6,680 nucleotides of DNA, from positions 1 through 6,680 of the forward strand of contig JADGQE010000233.1 of NCBI GenBank assembly GCA_017882055.1, written 5' to 3'. Below, piece by piece: positions 5,419 to 6,680 of this stretch (positions are counted from its first letter, which is position 1; each line of letters starts with the position of its first letter). Below the pieces are notes generated by a model that was given only the letters and a program-made list of their open reading frames with translations, searched no databases and was not told where the DNA came from. The DNA comes from Thermoflexales bacterium. GTDB taxonomy: Bacteria; Chloroflexota; Anaerolineae; Fen-1058. The translations under genes and the position numbers were made by a program.

Positions 5419-5453
5419 TTCTGGCTTCTGAATTCTGAATTCTATATTCTAAC
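5419..5453 (+). repeat. Five tandem heptamers ending at the DUF58 start
   Basis: The units are TTCTGGC, TTCTGAA, TTCTGAA, TTCTATA and TTCTAAC, each beginning TTCT, running from 5419 to 5453. One base later the DUF58 ATG begins. Heptamer arrays of this style are known as short tandemly repeated repetitive sequences in some cyanobacteria. Here the array fills the place where a Shine-Dalgarno should be. Confidence 0.75.
5443..5448 (+). promoter_or_regulatory. Possible -10 box for a leaderless DUF58 transcript
   Basis: TATATT (five of six to TATAAT) straddles the last heptamers. Six bases separate it from the ATG at 5455, which would put the transcript start on the A of the start codon. No good -35 box is seen; TTCTGG (5419-5424) is a poor one. 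It is speculative but fits the absence of a Shine-Dalgarno. Confidence 0.28.
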
Positions 5454-5454
5454 C

Positions 5455-6680
5455 ATGACCCGAGTTCGCTACGTTGTTCTGGTTGGCTTAATCGCTCTGG
5501 TGCTGGGCCTCGCCACGACGCGATCGATTTTCTTCACGGTGTTTTATTCGGTCGTGCTGGTGCTGGCGCTCTCCTTCTTCTGGGCGCGCACCACGCTCAA
5601 TCGCGTGCAGCTGGTCCGGCAAACACGCGCGCGCCGTGCCCAGGTCGGCAGCACCATCATCGAGACCTTCATCCTCCGCAACCGCAGCGTCATCCCCAAC
5701 ATGTGGCTGGAAGTCGACGACGACTCCGATCTGCCCGGCCATCACGCCAGTCAGATCGTATCGAACATGCCGGCCCGCAGTGAATATTCATGGACGGTGC
5801 GCACGGTTTGCCGCGAGCGCGGTCGATTCCGGCTTGGCCCGATCACTTTGACGAGCGGCGATCCGTTCGGGCTGTTCCGCATTCCGTATAGCCTGGCGCA
5901 TACGTCAAGCCTCGTCGTGTACCCCGGCACGGTGACGCTGCGATCGTTTCCGCTGCCGATGGGCGTGCTGCCCGGCGGCGATGCGCTCCGCCGCCGCACA
6001 CATTACATCACGACCAACGCCGCCGGTGTGCGCGATTACGAGCCGGGCGATCCCTTCAATCGCATCCACTGGAAAAGCACCGCACGCAAAGATCGATTGA
6101 TCGTCAAAGAGTTTGAACTCGATCCATTGGCGGACGTGTGGATCATGCTCGATCTATGGGGCAGTGTGCATTTCGGCGACCGGCACCTTCCCGAACTGGA
6201 GCTGCGCGATCCGCGCACAGTTGTCAACCGCGCCACTCCGCTGTTGACTCTGCCGCCCAGCACCGAAGAATACGCGGTGACGGCCGCCGCCTCGATTGCG
6301 CAATTTTTCCTGCGGCGCGATCGATCGCTGGGCTTTATCGGCGTCGGCCAGCGGCGTGAGGTTCTGCAAGCCGATCGGGGCGAGCGGCAACTCGAGAAAA
6401 TCCTGGAGACACTGGCCGTGCTGCGCGCGGCCGGCAACCTGCCGTTTGAAGAAATGTTGTACCGCGAGACCACGGCACTGCCGCGCGGCACGACGTTGGT
6501 GTTGATTTCGCCTTCGACCGACCTGCGCTGGGCGCAGGTGGCGCGGCATTTGCAGCGCAGCGGTTTGCATGTCGCCGCTGTTGTGCTCGAAGCCAGGTCG
6601 TTTGGCGGGCCGCCCGGCAGCGAAAATGTGATCGGCGAATTGGCGGCCTCAAACATTGTGGTGAGCGTCGTGCGCAAAGG
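5455..6680 (+). CDS. DUF58 domain membrane protein, 3' end cut by window edge
   Basis: From the ATG at 5455 the frame stays open for 408 codons to the window end. Two membrane helices at the N-terminus (about residues 6-21 and 25-43) are followed by a long cytosolic or surface region. The DUF58 signature VRDYEPGDPFNRIHWKSTAR (192-211) is followed by a KEFE segment. An earlier ERGRFRLGPITLTSGDPFGL stretch (about 123-142) is also typical: it precedes the DUF58 core in many members. The later part, with VLISPSTDLRW and AAVVLEARSFGG, resembles the VWA-like fold at the end of these proteins. Members usually total about 400-450 residues, so little is missing. DUF58 proteins pair with MoxR ATPases, encoded just upstream here; the biochemical role is not defined. 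There is no Shine-Dalgarno; the heptamer array abuts the start. Confidence 0.92.
   Translation, partial: MTRVRYVVLVGLIALVLGLATTRSIFFTVFYSVVLVLALSFFWARTTLNRVQLVRQTRARRAQVGSTIIETFILRNRSVIPNMWLEVDDDSDLPGHHASQIVSNMPARSEYSWTVRTVCRERGRFRLGPITLTSGDPFGLFRIPYSLAHTSSLVVYPGTVTLRSFPLPMGVLPGGDALRRRTHYITTNAAGVRDYEPGDPFNRIHWKSTARKDRLIVKEFELDPLADVWIMLDLWGSVHFGDRHLPELELRDPRTVVNRATPLLTLPPSTEEYAVTAAASIAQFFLRRDRSLGFIGVGQRREVLQADRGERQLEKILETLAVLRAAGNLPFEEMLYRETTALPRGTTLVLISPSTDLRWAQVARHLQRSGLHVAAVVLEARSFGGPPGSENVIGELAASNIVVSVVRK

Noticed and set aside
5341..5454. CRISPR-like array in the MoxR-DUF58 gap
   Set aside because: The repeats are only 7 bp and contiguous, with no spacers of uniform length and no cas genes.
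6036..6677. Minus-strand frame of about 213 residues opposite DUF58
   Set aside because: It is rich in serine and arginine, with no motif, and the plus-strand frame carries the DUF58 signature.

Overview
The window is a GC-rich bacterial chromosome segment with short intergenic gaps, ordinary housekeeping and accessory genes, and several small repeat arrays. The protein styles and the short repeats in the gaps (a heptamer array, a G-rich 14-mer array, an AGAAACC palindrome) suggest Chloroflexota, but this is a judgement from memory and not a search. There is no CRISPR array, insertion sequence, phage gene, rRNA or tRNA visible.

Layout. At the left edge (1-220, minus) is the start of a small DUF4177-type protein, cut by the window end, with its own promoter and Shine-Dalgarno. 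Diverging from it is a membrane protein of the Amt ammonium-transporter fold (415-1875, plus), preceded by a convincing promoter and a leader with two tandem perfect hairpins. It meets, tail to tail, a minus-strand group read right to left. That group is an alpha/beta hydrolase (3350-4228), an RNA 2',3'-cyclic phosphodiesterase ThpR (2567-3163) and a phosphoribosyltransferase-like protein (1907-2539). A nested palindromic element sits between hydrolase and thpR, and a 15-bp perfect palindrome between thpR and the phosphoribosyltransferase. Diverging from the hydrolase is a MoxR-family AAA+ ATPase (4389-5342, plus), followed by a DUF58 protein (5455 to the window end, open). The two form the classic MoxR/DUF58 pair, here separated by 112 bp of repeats.

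How the genes work together. Only MoxR plus DUF58 is a recognised functional partnership: an ATPase acting with a membrane-anchored partner, often with VWA or transglutaminase proteins further downstream, beyond this window. The minus-strand trio shows no obvious shared pathway. The Amt-like gene has no PII (glnK) partner in view.

Most interesting points. The Amt homologue appears to have lost both pore histidines and several other substrate-site residues, so it may not be an ordinary ammonia channel. It has a structured leader and a repeat-derived C-terminal tail. The whole window is strongly enriched in GATC and in the palindrome CGATCG, in all genes and on both strands. Five tandem heptamers end one base before the DUF58 start codon, displace any Shine-Dalgarno, and supply a -10 box placed for leaderless transcription. 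I did not find a clear new multi-gene system.
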